Positions 10,419 to 18,178 of a stretch of 61,271 nt of DNA are shown one piece after another. The DNA lies in assembly GCA_001873995.1 (NCBI GenBank), contig MNVR01000026.1:1-61271 (forward strand). Direction: 5' to 3'. The position numbers were made by a program, and so were the translations under genes. The notes under the pieces are model-generated. The model was not told where the DNA came from. It saw nothing but the letters and a program-made list of their open reading frames with translations, and did not search any database. Source of the DNA: Candidatus Phelpsiimicrobium noxiivivens (GTDB lineage Bacteria > Omnitrophota > Gorgyraeia > Velamenicoccales > Velamenicoccaceae). The number at the start of each line of letters is the position of its first letter. The stretch's first letter is position 1.

Positions 10419-10817
10419 ATGATAAAAGTACTTGATGCTCACGGCCTATTAGTTTTTTTGGAAAAAGAGGCGGGGTTTGAGAAGATCGAGGAGGCCTTTG
10501 TTGAGGCGGCCAAAAAGGATATCCCTCTTTTGATGGCATCTGTCAATTATGGCGAGGTTTATTATATTGTTTTGCGTGAGTGCGGCGCAAAGAAGGCAAG
10601 CGGGATCGAAGATCTCATAAAAACACTACCTATAGAAATTGTAAATGTGGATATATTATTGGCCCGGGAAGCGGGCCGCCTGAAAGCCGGCTATAAAATG
10701 TTTTATGCTGATTGCTTTGCCGCAGCACTTGCGAAGCTCCGTAAGGCCGAGGTTTTAACAGGGGATAAGGAGTTTAAGGCAATAGAACATAAAGTGAAGA
10801 TCGCGTGGATAAGATGA
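10419..10817 (+). CDS. vapC: PIN-domain toxin (VapC-like ribonuclease)
   Basis: A 132-residue PIN protein. The four acidic metal-site residues appear intact: D6 (KVLDAH), E46 (NYGEV), D98 (YADCFAA) and D116 (TGDKEF). VapC toxins are Mg-dependent RNases that usually cut tRNA or 23S rRNA; the substrate here is unknown. It follows the AbrB-type antitoxin at two bases and should be co-transcribed with it. Intact active-site residues suggest a live toxin rather than a remnant. Confidence 0.88.
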   Translation: MIKVLDAHGLLVFLEKEAGFEKIEEAFVEAAKKDIPLLMASVNYGEVYYIVLRECGAKKASGIEDLIKTLPIEIVNVDILLAREAGRLKAGYKMFYADCFAAALAKLRKAEVLTGDKEFKAIEHKVKIAWIR

Positions 10818-10832
10818 CAGGCTTTATAGAAG

Positions 10833-10893
10833 GTAAGTGGCAAAGCAGCATGCCTGTTCGCACACGGTATTTTTTGCCGTTGACTGTGGTTTA
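10833..10893 (+). repeat. Degraded half-copy of the recG-adjacent palindrome
   Basis: GTAAGTGGCAA, CTGTTCGCA and TTTTTTGCCGT occur in the same order and spacing as in the left arm at 9761-9815. The right arm is missing. It directly follows the PIN gene, so copies of this element bracket the toxin-antitoxin pair. Confidence 0.55.
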
Positions 10894-11026
10894 GGGTAAT
10901 CTCATAAAAGAGCCCGTGAGGAAAATGGTGTTAGAATTCCCTAATTGTTAATTGAATATGTTGTTAGGGATAAATTATGAGTTCTTACATTGATTTCGAT
11001 ACGTGACACATCTAGGTTGGAATGGG

Positions 11027-11163
11027 TTGGTTTGGGTTGTTGCAGGCCGTTTTGAGGCCGAGCGGGCATGGTGTCCCGCCTTTTGGCGGGACGAGCGAGG
11101 CCGAAAACAGAGCGCAGGCGAGCCGCTGGGCGAGACAAGCGTGCCTGCGACAAGACAAACCAA
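11027..11163 (+). repeat. 137-nt GC-rich palindrome
   Basis: Arms beginning TTGGTTTG and ending CAAACCAA pair over about 21 bp with three mismatches. An inner perfect hairpin GTCCCGCC/GGCGGGAC lies at 11073-11092. This accounts for most of the 387-nt gap between the PIN gene and the next gene. Its GC content is clearly above that of the flanking DNA. No coding sequence is supported here. Confidence 0.65.
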
Positions 11164-11204
11164 GCCAGGACATGCATCCCGATGTTTTTTGTAAGGAGGG
11201 GAAA

Positions 11205-11480
11205 ATGTTAGACGAGAACGTGGAGATAAAGGATAATGAGCCTTTGCCGGTTAGCGTTTCGCTGAAGGTTTTGCGCTATAAGACGATCAAGAAAAATAAC
11301 GCGCTGGGATGGTGGTCGGCGGTTGTATTGCTGGAAGATCATGATAAGAAACAAGTTTGTTTTTATCGCTGGCGCAGGAAAAATAATGTGTGGAAAAGGG
11401 ATAAAAAATTAGTATTCCATTCGGGTAAAGAATGGTCTATCATAAGGGACACAGTTGAGGGTTTTATAAAGGAGCTGTAA
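11205..11480 (+). CDS. Hypothetical protein, 91 aa
   Basis: Not recognised. The ATG at 11205 follows a good ribosome site (AAGGAGGGG), which rules out the longer in-frame start at 11022 inside the palindrome. The product is basic and rich in Lys, Arg and Trp (GWWSAV, WRRKNNVWKRDKK), has no signal or membrane segment, and looks like a small soluble, possibly nucleic-acid-binding, protein. It lies in the accessory island downstream of the toxin gene. Confidence 0.6.
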   Translation: MLDENVEIKDNEPLPVSVSLKVLRYKTIKKNNALGWWSAVVLLEDHDKKQVCFYRWRRKNNVWKRDKKLVFHSGKEWSIIRDTVEGFIKEL

Positions 11481-11575
11481 AACTATCACCATAAACACAC
11501 GGCGCTTAATGGTATTGGGCCCATCCTTTCTGGATTGCGCCGGTGTTGTGCCGTTGCACAAAAAAGGAGAATGAA

Positions 11576-11755
11576 ATGGAAAATGAGAACAAAGGTTGCA
11601 TAGTTGAGCGCGGAGAGTTTAAAGGGAAGCCAATCCTTATCTTAAAAAGGGATGAAGAAGATAAATATCCTTTTTCTTTTGGCATGACCAAGGCGAAGCT
11701 AATCGTGGAGAATATAGAGGAAATAAAGAAATTTGTCGCGGAAAACAGCAAATAA
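11576..11755 (+). CDS. Hypothetical protein, 59 aa
   Basis: Not recognised. ATG 11576 is chosen because AAAGGAG sits seven bases upstream; an earlier frame start at 11543 lacks such a site. The first half reads like a small beta sheet (GCIVERGEFKGKPILIL), the second like a charged helix (AKLIVENIEEIKKFVAENS). Codon use resembles the neighbours, so it is probably expressed. No membrane or signal segment is present. Confidence 0.6.
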   Translation: MENENKGCIVERGEFKGKPILILKRDEEDKYPFSFGMTKAKLIVENIEEIKKFVAENSK

Positions 11756-11775
11756 TAAATATTGAGTCCCACTGT

Positions 11776-11821
11776 CCCGAACAACTTGGAAACAGTTTCC
11801 CGAACAACTTGGAAACAGTTT
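11776..11821 (+). repeat. Perfect tandem duplication of 23 bp before rsmD
   Basis: Two identical adjacent 23-base units, each beginning CCCGAACAACTTGG and ending AACAGTTT, followed by CGGGTTTGACGGGTTTGAGG. It lies in the 91-bp gap before rsmD. With only two units and no spacer it is not a CRISPR. Confidence 0.85.
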
Positions 11822-11851
11822 CGGGTTTGACGGGTTTGAGGGGTTTTGACT

Positions 11852-12415
11852 ATGAGGATAATCGCTGGCAAATATAAGGGCCGAAGAATTGCGTTCCCTG
11901 AGCATATTCGTCCTACACAGGATAAGGTCAGGCAGGCGATATTTGATACTTTGGGTCAGGTATTTAATGGCAGGGTCATCTTGGATCTGTTTGCCGGCAG
12001 TGGAGCTTTTGGCATAGAGGCGCTTTCGCGAGGAGCAGAGAAGGTAGTATTTGTAGACATTGAGCGGAAGTGCAACTTATTGATAAAAAATAATTTGGAA
12101 GGCCCTGGGCTGGCGCTTGGGCATTGCCGGAAAGTTGAGATCTACCGGCAGGATGCCTTTCGCGCTATAGTTATAGCTGTCAAAAAGAAACGCAAGTTTG
12201 ACGTTATTTTCGCCGACCCACCGTATCACAAAGGTCTTGCAAAAAAACTCTTGAAAACCTCATGCCTGGGTGATATATTAACAACTCACGGTTTTCTTGT
12301 CGTGGAGCACGCAGCCACAGATGAGATCGATCTTGGATCTGGAGTGGCTGCGTTTGAGCTTTATAAGCAGGCAAACTACGGAAAGATCGCGGTTACGTTC
12401 TTAATGAAGAGGTGA
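11852..12415 (+). CDS. rsmD: 16S rRNA (guanine-966-N2)-methyltransferase
   Basis: A 187-residue SAM-dependent methyltransferase of the RsmD family. Motif I is LDLFAGSGAFGIEALSRGA (about 45-63) and the catalytic motif IV is DPPY (122-125). The N-terminal RIIAGKYKGR is typical. It methylates G966 of 16S rRNA in the small subunit. I use ATG 11852 rather than the upstream TTG. The stop is followed at once by coaD, the common rsmD-coaD pairing in bacteria. Confidence 0.95.
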   Translation: MRIIAGKYKGRRIAFPEHIRPTQDKVRQAIFDTLGQVFNGRVILDLFAGSGAFGIEALSRGAEKVVFVDIERKCNLLIKNNLEGPGLALGHCRKVEIYRQDAFRAIVIAVKKKRKFDVIFADPPYHKGLAKKLLKTSCLGDILTTHGFLVVEHAATDEIDLGSGVAAFELYKQANYGKIAVTFLMKR

Positions 12416-12418
12416 ACC

Positions 12419-12904
12419 ATTTGCCAAAGAGCAATATATCCAGGGACTTTTGACCCCGTGACAAACGGGCATATTGATGTAATTAAGCGCGCTGTTAAGC
12501 TTTTTTCAGAGGTGATTGTTGCTGTCGCGCCTAATCTCGAGAAAGCCCCATTGTTTACGGTTGAAGAGAGAGTCAGCTTGCTTAAAGAGTCTTTGGCTGA
12601 TATAGAAGGTGTTACTGTGGCGAGTTTTAAGGGCTTGGTCGTAGATTTCGCGCGGAAAAACAAGATCAATATTGTCATACGCGGCCTTAGGATGCTTTCT
12701 GATTTTGAGTATGAGTTTCAGATGGCGTTGACCAATCGGAAATTTGACGATTCTATAGAGACTGTTTTTCTTATGCCTTCGGAATCTTATAGCTATGTCT
12801 CTTCAAAATTACTTAAGGAAGCTGCCACATTAGGTGCCGATGTTTCATATTTTCTTCCGCCAAGTGTTGAGTCTGCGCTTAAGAAGAAGCTTGGCATTAA
12901 ATAG
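12419..12904 (+). CDS. coaD: Phosphopantetheine adenylyltransferase, apparent AUU start
   Basis: The protein makes dephospho-CoA from 4'-phosphopantetheine and ATP, the penultimate CoA step. The sequence RAIYPGTFDPVTNGHID (residues 4-20) includes the (T/H)xGH nucleotide-binding motif, and YSYVSSKLLKEAA matches the second signature. The only ATG/GTG/TTG codon in frame near the N-terminus is a GTG at 12458, inside the conserved motif. Starting at ATT 12419 gives 162 residues and aligns residue for residue with the E. coli N-terminus (MQKRAIYPG). A GAGG ribosome site lies six bases upstream, over the rsmD stop. Confidence 0.9.
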   Translation: MCQRAIYPGTFDPVTNGHIDVIKRAVKLFSEVIVAVAPNLEKAPLFTVEERVSLLKESLADIEGVTVASFKGLVVDFARKNKINIVIRGLRMLSDFEYEFQMALTNRKFDDSIETVFLMPSESYSYVSSKLLKEAATLGADVSYFLPPSVESALKKKLGIK

Positions 12905-12905
12905 C

Positions 12906-13319
12906 ATGAAAATAGATGTAGCACGGCTTTCTGAGGGCCGGGAGGTTGAGTTCTTCGAGGAGTGGGATCCGAAGATCTTTGATCTTGAAGCTCCTGGGAT
13001 AAGCTATGTTGGCCCATTAGCAGTTAGGGCTTATGTCAGCAAGGAAAGCGGCGTAGTTGGGGTTAGGGTAGTCCTGAAGGCTAATACGACATTAACATGC
13101 TCCAGATGTTTTAAGGAATTTTCGTCATTGTTGGACAAAACCTTGAAAATGATATATCCGTTGGATAAAGAGAGGAAAATATTTCCTGTAGATGGCAATA
13201 TCCGAGAAGAATTGATGTTGACTTATCCGCAGAAGATCCTGTGCCAAGAAGATTGCAAGGGTTTATGTATACGCTGCGGCGCGGATCTGAATGATGAGAA
13301 ATGCAGGTGCAAGGTGTGA
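12906..13319 (+). CDS. yceD: DUF177 / YceD family protein
   Basis: A 137-residue YceD-like protein. In plants and E. coli this family is linked to 23S rRNA and large-subunit accumulation, and the gene almost always precedes rpmF, as here. The C-terminal half carries a cysteine cluster (CQEDCKGLCIRCGADL, then CRC) that could bind zinc; an earlier CSRC lies at about residue 62. The ATG is two bases after the coaD stop. A two-hairpin repeat element separates it from rpmF. Confidence 0.88.
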   Translation: MKIDVARLSEGREVEFFEEWDPKIFDLEAPGISYVGPLAVRAYVSKESGVVGVRVVLKANTTLTCSRCFKEFSSLLDKTLKMIYPLDKERKIFPVDGNIREELMLTYPQKILCQEDCKGLCIRCGADLNDEKCRCKV

Positions 13320-13323
13320 GTAA

Positions 13324-13436
13324 TTCCTTGCGTAAACGCTTGTAAATTTTAAGCTACTACGCATAAAATTTACTGCGCACGTTGCGGAGTTAATTTTGCA
13401 AAGAAAAGAGATCTTTAATATTCAAAATTAAGGAGG
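13324..13436 (+). repeat. Two-hairpin element, copy A1 (before rpmF)
   Basis: Hairpin 1 has a long AT stem (GTAAATTTTA/TAAAATTTAC) framed by short GC helices with two-to-three-base internal loops. Hairpin 2 is TTAATTTTG (13390-13398) with CAAAATTAA (13423-13431), and inside it AAAG/CTTT. The rpmF ribosome site AAGGAGG directly follows the last stem. The 5' CCTT could instead pair with this ribosome site. See findings for the family. Confidence 0.75.
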
Positions 13437-13444
13437 TTAAAGAA

Positions 13445-13666
13445 ATGCCAAATCCAAGACATAGGCATTCAAAGGCTAGGGGTAGAAGAAGACGGACGCA
13501 TTGGAAGGTGACAGTATCGAATCTTATGGAGTGTCCGAAGTGCAAAGCTCCTAAAATGCCGCATAGGATATGCGGGGTTTGTGGTTTTTACAACGGTAAG
13601 CTTATTCTTGATCTTGAAGCTAAGAAGGCCAAGAAAGAAGAACGCAAGAAAAGGGGCAGGCAGTAA
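13445..13666 (+). CDS. rpmF: 50S ribosomal protein L32
   Basis: A 73-residue L32. The basic N-terminus MPNPRHRHSKARGRRRR is typical. A zinc ribbon is formed by C30-x2-C33 and C43-x2-C46, so this is the zinc-binding (C+) form. The tail is Lys/Arg-rich. A strong AAGGAGG ribosome site precedes the ATG and is part of a structured repeat. The order yceD-rpmF-plsX-fabH is classic. Confidence 0.97.
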   Translation: MPNPRHRHSKARGRRRRTHWKVTVSNLMECPKCKAPKMPHRICGVCGFYNGKLILDLEAKKAKKEERKKRGRQ

Positions 13667-13667
13667 A

Positions 13668-13787
13668 CCCCGTTAGAGATGACGATCATTAGCTATCGGG
13701 TGGAAGGCAATTTTAGGTAAGTGTGGTTCTTATCAAGGAATTTTTTGCTAATAGACGGCCGCATAAATGCGGCCTATCTCTAACGGA
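13668..13787 (+). repeat. Inverted-repeat element, copy B1 (before plsX)
   Basis: The ends CCCCGTTAGAGAT and ATCTCTAACGG are complementary over 11 bp, enclosing a GGCCGCATAAATGCGGCC hairpin near the right end. A similar unit lies in the opposite orientation before argC (27043-27158). It fills the rpmF-plsX gap up to eight bases before the plsX ATG. Confidence 0.6.
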
Positions 13788-13794
13788 GTAAAAT

Positions 13795-14799
13795 ATGGTT
13801 AGGGTTGTTGTTGATGCTATGGGTGGGGATTACGCGCCGAAAGCTGTCGTAGAGGGAGCGGTCAGCGCTATAAACAAATCTGACGTGTGCGTCTTCTTGA
13901 TCGGGCAGCATGATGTTGTTACCCGTGAATTGAGCCATTATAAATACGATACATCAAAGCTTGGGGTCGTCCATGCTGATGAAGTAGTTGAGATGAACGA
14001 GTCACCAGCAGTGGCAATACGCAAAAAGAGGAATTCATCTATTAATATAGGCATCCATTTGCTTAAGGACGGCAAAGCGGATGCTTTTTTTAGCGCCGGC
14101 AACACCGGAGGTGTTGTGTGTGCTGCAACACTTAAGCTTGGTTTGCTTGAAACCATCGAACGCCCGGGCATTGCCATAGTGATGCCGAATCTTAAGGGTG
14201 TATCGCTTATAATTGACGCGGGCGCCAACATTGACCCAAAGCCGCTTCATCTCGTACAATACGGTATCATGGGAAGCGCTTATTTTGAGCAGATCCTGGG
14301 TAAAAAAAATCCAAGCGTTGGCCTTCTGAACGTCGGAGAGGAAGAGTCAAAGGGCACGGATTTCGTAAAAGAGACATATCAGCTCCTTGAACAAAGCCCT
14401 ATTAATTTTATCGGCAACGTTGAAGGCAAGGATATATTTTCCGGCCGTTGCGACGTTATCGTTTGCGATGGTTTTGTGGGTAACGTGACTTTGAAGGTAG
14501 CAGAGAGCATGGCTGAGACAATCACATTTTTTTTAAAGCAGGAACTAATGTCTACAATATGGGGTAAATTGGGGTTCCTTCTTGCTAAACAGAGTTTTCG
14601 TAATTTTAAGAAAAAGATAGATTATTCCGAATATGGCGGCGCGCCGCTTTTAGGCGTAGATGGTATAGTGATCATAGGCCACGGACGCTCTTCTGCCAAG
14701 GCTGTGATGAACGCCATACGTTTTGCCAAGGAAGAAGTAGAGCGTAATATCAATCAGAATATCTTAGAGCGCACCAGAAAGGCCTTGGTAAAGGCTTAA
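13795..14799 (+). CDS. plsX: Phosphate acyltransferase PlsX
   Basis: A 334-residue PlsX, the normal length. It converts acyl-ACP to acyl-phosphate for phosphatidic-acid synthesis at the membrane. The N-terminal VVVDAMGGDYAPKAVVEGA and internal FSAGNTGGVV and GFVGNVTLKVAE are family signatures. It starts the fatty-acid block plsX-fabH-fabD-fabG-acpP-fabF and lies four bases before fabH, so the two are co-translated. Confidence 0.97.
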   Translation: MVRVVVDAMGGDYAPKAVVEGAVSAINKSDVCVFLIGQHDVVTRELSHYKYDTSKLGVVHADEVVEMNESPAVAIRKKRNSSINIGIHLLKDGKADAFFSAGNTGGVVCAATLKLGLLETIERPGIAIVMPNLKGVSLIIDAGANIDPKPLHLVQYGIMGSAYFEQILGKKNPSVGLLNVGEEESKGTDFVKETYQLLEQSPINFIGNVEGKDIFSGRCDVIVCDGFVGNVTLKVAESMAETITFFLKQELMSTIWGKLGFLLAKQSFRNFKKKIDYSEYGGAPLLGVDGIVIIGHGRSSAKAVMNAIRFAKEEVERNINQNILERTRKALVKA

Positions 14800-14803
14800 G
14801 TTT

Positions 14804-15802
14804 ATGAATAAAAGAAAAAAGAATATCGGCATCATAGGGCTTGGCAGGTATTTACCTAAAAAAATACTGACAAATAAAGACCTGGAGGGTATGGTTGATA
14901 CGAGCGATGAGTGGATAACCACTCGCACGGGTATTAAAGAGCGCCGCATCGCCGCTTCGGATGAACCCACTAGTATCCTCGCTTGTAATGCCGCCAAAGA
15001 GGCTCTTAAAAACGCTAAGGTAAAACCTGAGGACTTGGAATTGATCATTATTGCCACAATCACACCCGATATGCCTTTCCCGGCTACTTCATGCATAGTA
15101 CAGAATTTGTTGGGAGCAAAAAATGCCGCTTGTTTTGATGTGAGCGCCGCGTGCGCCGGGTTTATATATGGAATAGTTATTGCCAAACAGTTCTTAGCTG
15201 GCGGTGTATATAAGAATGCTCTTGTGATAGGAGCTGAAAAGTTATCCGGCGTGACTGATTGGGGGGATAGGAATACCTGTGTTTTATTCGGAGATGGCGC
15301 GGGAGCAGCGGTTTTGGCCCCGGTTGCCAACGGCGGCGTACTCAGCAGTTATTTGGGCAGTGATGGATCGCTGGCTGAGCTTTTGATGATGCCAGGAGGC
15401 GGCAGTAGAAATCCGGCGAGCAAAGAGACATTGGCTAATAAACTTCACTTTATAAAGATGAGGGGTAACGAGGTATTTAAACTGGCGGTCAAGATCATGT
15501 CTGACGCCGCATGCAAGGTTTTAAAAGAATGTAAATTTACAGTTGACGATATTGATTGTTTTATACCACATCAGGCTAATAAAAGGATCCTTGACGCAGT
15601 TGCGCGCAAGATGCGCCTGCCTTCAGAAAAGATATATTTCAATGTATCCAGCTATGGGAACATGTCTTCTGCTTCAACGGCTGTCGCGCTTTGTGAAGCT
15701 TACGATTCAGGAAGGATCAAAGAAGGCGGTATCGTTGTCCTTGACGCTTTTGGCGCGGGCCTTGTTTGGGGCTCTTGCGTCATCCAGTGGCAGAAAAATT
15801 AG
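14804..15802 (+). CDS. fabH: 3-oxoacyl-ACP synthase III
   Basis: A 332-residue KAS III, which starts fatty-acid chains by condensing acetyl-CoA (or a branched starter) with malonyl-ACP. The catalytic triad is complete: C117 (DVSAACAGF), H256 (PHQANKR) and N286 (SYGNMSS). The dimer-loop signature RTGIKERRIA is at 41-50. Starter preference cannot be read from sequence alone. A degenerate CTCCAG/CTGGGG repeat hairpin separates it from fabD. Confidence 0.97.
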   Translation: MNKRKKNIGIIGLGRYLPKKILTNKDLEGMVDTSDEWITTRTGIKERRIAASDEPTSILACNAAKEALKNAKVKPEDLELIIIATITPDMPFPATSCIVQNLLGAKNAACFDVSAACAGFIYGIVIAKQFLAGGVYKNALVIGAEKLSGVTDWGDRNTCVLFGDGAGAAVLAPVANGGVLSSYLGSDGSLAELLMMPGGGSRNPASKETLANKLHFIKMRGNEVFKLAVKIMSDAACKVLKECKFTVDDIDCFIPHQANKRILDAVARKMRLPSEKIYFNVSSYGNMSSASTAVALCEAYDSGRIKEGGIVVLDAFGAGLVWGSCVIQWQKN

Positions 15803-15805
15803 TGC

Positions 15806-15890
15806 TCCAGCGTTCCAGAGCTCCAGTCTCCCACTTTTAAGATTTCACTGGGGTTCTGGGGACTGGTGACTGGGGTTCTGTGGAACTAAA
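15806..15890 (+). repeat. Word-repeat hairpin between fabH and fabD
   Basis: Left arm GCGTTCCAGAGCTCCAGTC, right arm GACTGGGGTTCTGTGGAAC. The arms are made of degenerate seven-to-eight-base words (CTCCAG, CTGGGGTT, ACTGGTG) and pair imperfectly. No gene is present. Confidence 0.65.
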
Positions 15891-15895
15891 CTGAT

Positions 15896-16807
15896 ATGAA
15901 AATCGCGTTTTTATTCCCCGGCCAGGGCGCGCAATACGCCGGGATGGGGAAAGATTTATACGAAAATTCACCTCATGCTAAACAGGTTTTTGATGAGGCG
16001 GATAAGACGCTTGGATTTTCTTTAAGCCGTCTTTGTTTTGGAGGGCCTTTCGAGGAGCTTACAAAAACAGATAATTGTCAGCCTGCTGTTTTAACCGCAA
16101 GCGTAGCTGCGCTCGCAGTCTTGAAAGATATCCATCCTGATCTATCATGTGATTACGTAGCCGGCCTTAGCTTGGGTGAATATTCAGCGCTCGTTGCCGC
16201 GGGTATCATAAATTTTAAAGACGCTGTTTATCTTGTAAGGCAGCGTGGCAAGTTTATGGAAGAGGCTGCGCGTAAAAATCCCGGTAAGATGAGCTGTGTG
16301 CTTGGGTTGGATGCCGCGGTTGTAAAGGAAATTTGCGACAGCGCAGGCGCGGAAGTAGCAAATTTGAATTGCCCGGGACAGATCATTGTTTCAGGGACGA
16401 GCGCTTGTTTGGAAACAGTCGCCTCAATCGCTGCTCAGAGAGGCGCCAAACGCGTCATACCTTTAGACGTCAGCGGCGCTTTTCATTGTTCGCTTATGAA
16501 AGATGCCGCAATAAAATTGAAAAATGAAATAGATAAAATTGATTTTAAGCCCGCGGAATGCCCTTTAATATCAAATGTAGAGCCATCAGGGCAAGTAAAT
16601 CCTAAAGTGATCAGGCAAAATCTTATAAAACAGGTGGATTCCGCTACGTACTGGGAGTCTTCTATGCGGTATCTTATTGGAATGGGAGTCGGGTTATATT
16701 ATGAGATAGGCCCGGGTACTGTCCTTAAGGGGTTGATGAAAAAGATCGATATTAATGTGAAAGTCATTTCAGCAGGCAAGTGGCTGGAAATACAAGGGCT
16801 TAATTGA
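15896..16807 (+). CDS. fabD: Malonyl-CoA:ACP transacylase
   Basis: A 303-residue FabD that loads malonyl onto acyl carrier protein. FLFPGQGAQYAGMGKDL at the N-terminus, nucleophile S92 in GLSLGE, R117 for the malonyl carboxylate, and H197 (GAFHCSLM) complete the active site. GLSLGE instead of GHSLGE is a known variant. It precedes fabG with an intervening two-hairpin element (copy A2). Confidence 0.97.
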   Translation: MKIAFLFPGQGAQYAGMGKDLYENSPHAKQVFDEADKTLGFSLSRLCFGGPFEELTKTDNCQPAVLTASVAALAVLKDIHPDLSCDYVAGLSLGEYSALVAAGIINFKDAVYLVRQRGKFMEEAARKNPGKMSCVLGLDAAVVKEICDSAGAEVANLNCPGQIIVSGTSACLETVASIAAQRGAKRVIPLDVSGAFHCSLMKDAAIKLKNEIDKIDFKPAECPLISNVEPSGQVNPKVIRQNLIKQVDSATYWESSMRYLIGMGVGLYYEIGPGTVLKGLMKKIDINVKVISAGKWLEIQGLN

Positions 16808-16817
16808 AAAAACTTGG

Positions 16818-16928
16818 CCCCTTGCCTAAACACTTGTAAATTTAAGCTATTACGCTTAAATTTACTGCGCAGGCTTCGGGATTGCCATTGTAGGGAAAAG
16901 TTACCTATAATATGCAATGTTAAGGAGG
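16818..16928 (+). repeat. Two-hairpin element, copy A2 (before fabG)
   Basis: Hairpin 1 has a perfect 12-bp stem GTAAATTTAAGC/GCTTAAATTTAC, framed by CCC/GGG and GCCT/AGGC helices. Hairpin 2 has CATTG (16886-16890) with CAATG (16915-16919) and inner TAGG/CCTA. It ends in TTAAGGAGG, the ribosome site of fabG. Confidence 0.75.
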
Positions 16929-16932
16929 CAGC

Positions 16933-17673
16933 ATGAAACTTGAAGGTAAGGTGACTTTAGTGACTGGAGGCGCAAGAGGCATAGGCCGCGAGATAGCTCT
17001 TATGTTCGCCAAGGAAGGCTCTGATGTTGTGATATGCGACGTGAACAAAGAGGTTGCTTCGCAAACCCAAAAAGAAATCGAATCTTTGGGCCGCCGTTCG
17101 ATGAGTTTTGAGACGGATGTCACTGTCCTTAAACAGGTTGAAGAAATGATGAATTTAGTGCTTGACAATTTTAAACATCTTGATATATTAGTTAACAATG
17201 CTGGCATAACTCGTGACAATTTGTTGCTGCGGATGAGCGAGGACGATTGGGACAAGGTCCTTGCTGTGAATTTAAAGGGAGTTTTTAACTGCACCAAGGC
17301 CGCGGCAAAGTTCATGATAAAGCAGAGGTGCGGCAAGATAGTAAATATAGCATCGATCATTGGTATCATGGGGAATGCAGGCCAGGCTAATTACGCAGCA
17401 TCCAAGGGCGGCATCATAAGTTTCACGAAATCTATAGCCAGAGAATTAGCCTCTCGCAATGTCAACGTGAACGCAGTCGCGCCTGGTTTTATCCAGACTG
17501 CCATGACGGATAAGTTGACAGAAGAGTTGCGTAGCAAGATGCTGGCTAACATTCCTTTAAATAGATTAGGGGCGCCGCAAGACGTGGCCCGGACGTGTTT
17601 ATTCTTGGCGTTAAACGATTCCGGCTACATCACGGGTCAGACTATAGTGGTGGATGGCGGAATGAGCATGTAA
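16933..17673 (+). CDS. fabG: 3-oxoacyl-ACP reductase
   Basis: A 246-residue classical short-chain dehydrogenase, the NADPH-dependent beta-ketoacyl-ACP reductase of fatty-acid elongation. TGGARGIGRE (11-20) is the cofactor glycine motif, NNAG follows at 88-91, and S141, Y154 and K158 make up the catalytic set. Context between fabD and acpP secures the assignment over other short-chain reductases. A strong GGAGG site precedes ATG 16933. Confidence 0.96.
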   Translation: MKLEGKVTLVTGGARGIGREIALMFAKEGSDVVICDVNKEVASQTQKEIESLGRRSMSFETDVTVLKQVEEMMNLVLDNFKHLDILVNNAGITRDNLLLRMSEDDWDKVLAVNLKGVFNCTKAAAKFMIKQRCGKIVNIASIIGIMGNAGQANYAASKGGIISFTKSIARELASRNVNVNAVAPGFIQTAMTDKLTEELRSKMLANIPLNRLGAPQDVARTCLFLALNDSGYITGQTIVVDGGMSM

Positions 17674-17686
17674 GGAGAGGAAGCTG

Positions 17687-17791
17687 TCCCTTGCCTAAAC
17701 GCTTCGAAAATTTTCTTGCGATAATTTTCGAGCAGGCTGCGGGATTAAGTTTGTAGGGAAAAGAAACCTATTATAGACAAACTTAAGGAGG
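17687..17791 (+). repeat. Two-hairpin element, copy A3 (before acpP)
   Basis: Hairpin 1 stem CGAAAATT/AATTTTCG differs in sequence from other copies but keeps the pairing and the GCCT/AGGC and CCC/GGG frame. Hairpin 2 TTAAGTTTG (17745-17753) pairs with CAAACTTAA (17778-17786), with inner TAGG/CCTA. TTAAGGAGG at the end is the acpP ribosome site. Confidence 0.78.
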
Positions 17792-17797
17792 AATATA

Positions 17798-18040
17798 ATG
17801 ACAGACGCAGTAAACAGAGTGAAATCAATCATAGCAGAACAGTTGGGCGTTAAGCCTGAAGAGGTTACGCCAGAAGCTTCTTTTGTTGAGGACTTAGGAG
17901 CTGATTCTCTTGATACCGTGGAATTGGTCATGGCTCTTGAGGAGGAGTTTGGAATTGAGATCCCGGACGAAGATGCTGAAAAAATGACGACTGTGGGTGA
18001 TGCTGTTAAATACATAGAAGAAAAGATTGCAAAAAAGTAA
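17798..18040 (+). CDS. acpP: Acyl carrier protein
   Basis: An 80-residue acidic four-helix carrier. S37 in [16 protein letters not shown] takes the 4'-phosphopantetheine arm, whose precursor pathway includes the coaD and panC genes of this window. It carries growing acyl chains for FabH, FabG and FabF. A strong AAGGAGG lies seven bases before the ATG. A hairpin terminator follows the gene. Confidence 0.98.
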   Translation: MTDAVNRVKSIIAEQLGVKPEEVTPEASFVEDLGADSLDTVELVMALEEEFGIEIPDEDAEKMTTVGDAVKYIEEKIAKK

Positions 18041-18084
18041 CCCAGTAGTTTTTTGGTTTTTTAAAATAAGCTATCAGTAATCCC

Positions 18085-18112
18085 ATACCCCGATCCACGT
18101 CGGGGTATTTTA
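18085..18112 (+). terminator. Hairpin terminator after acpP
   Basis: ATACCCCG (18085-18092) pairs with CGGGGTAT (18101-18108) and is followed by TTTTA. The T-run is short, so it may attenuate rather than stop transcription into fabF. A second hairpin AGGCGG/CCGCCT follows. Confidence 0.6.
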
Positions 18113-18178
18113 CATCAGGCGGCTTTATACCGCCTTGGTTGTATGCCGCTGAATGTGCTTTGCGCATGGGGCCTTAAT

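Noticed and set aside
11776-11821. Two 23-bp direct repeats as a CRISPR remnant
   Set aside because: Adjacent without a spacer, no leader and no cas genes anywhere in the window; a simple tandem duplication.
14764-15330. 188-codon reverse-strand frame opposite fabH (and similar long ones opposite argJ and argD)
   Set aside because: Shadow of a strongly conserved forward gene; no motifs, no start signals, composition follows the forward codon pattern.
16160-16185. FabD lacking the His of GHSLGE as a sign of inactivity
   Set aside because: GLSLGE is a common natural variant, and the catalytic Ser, Arg and downstream His are all present.
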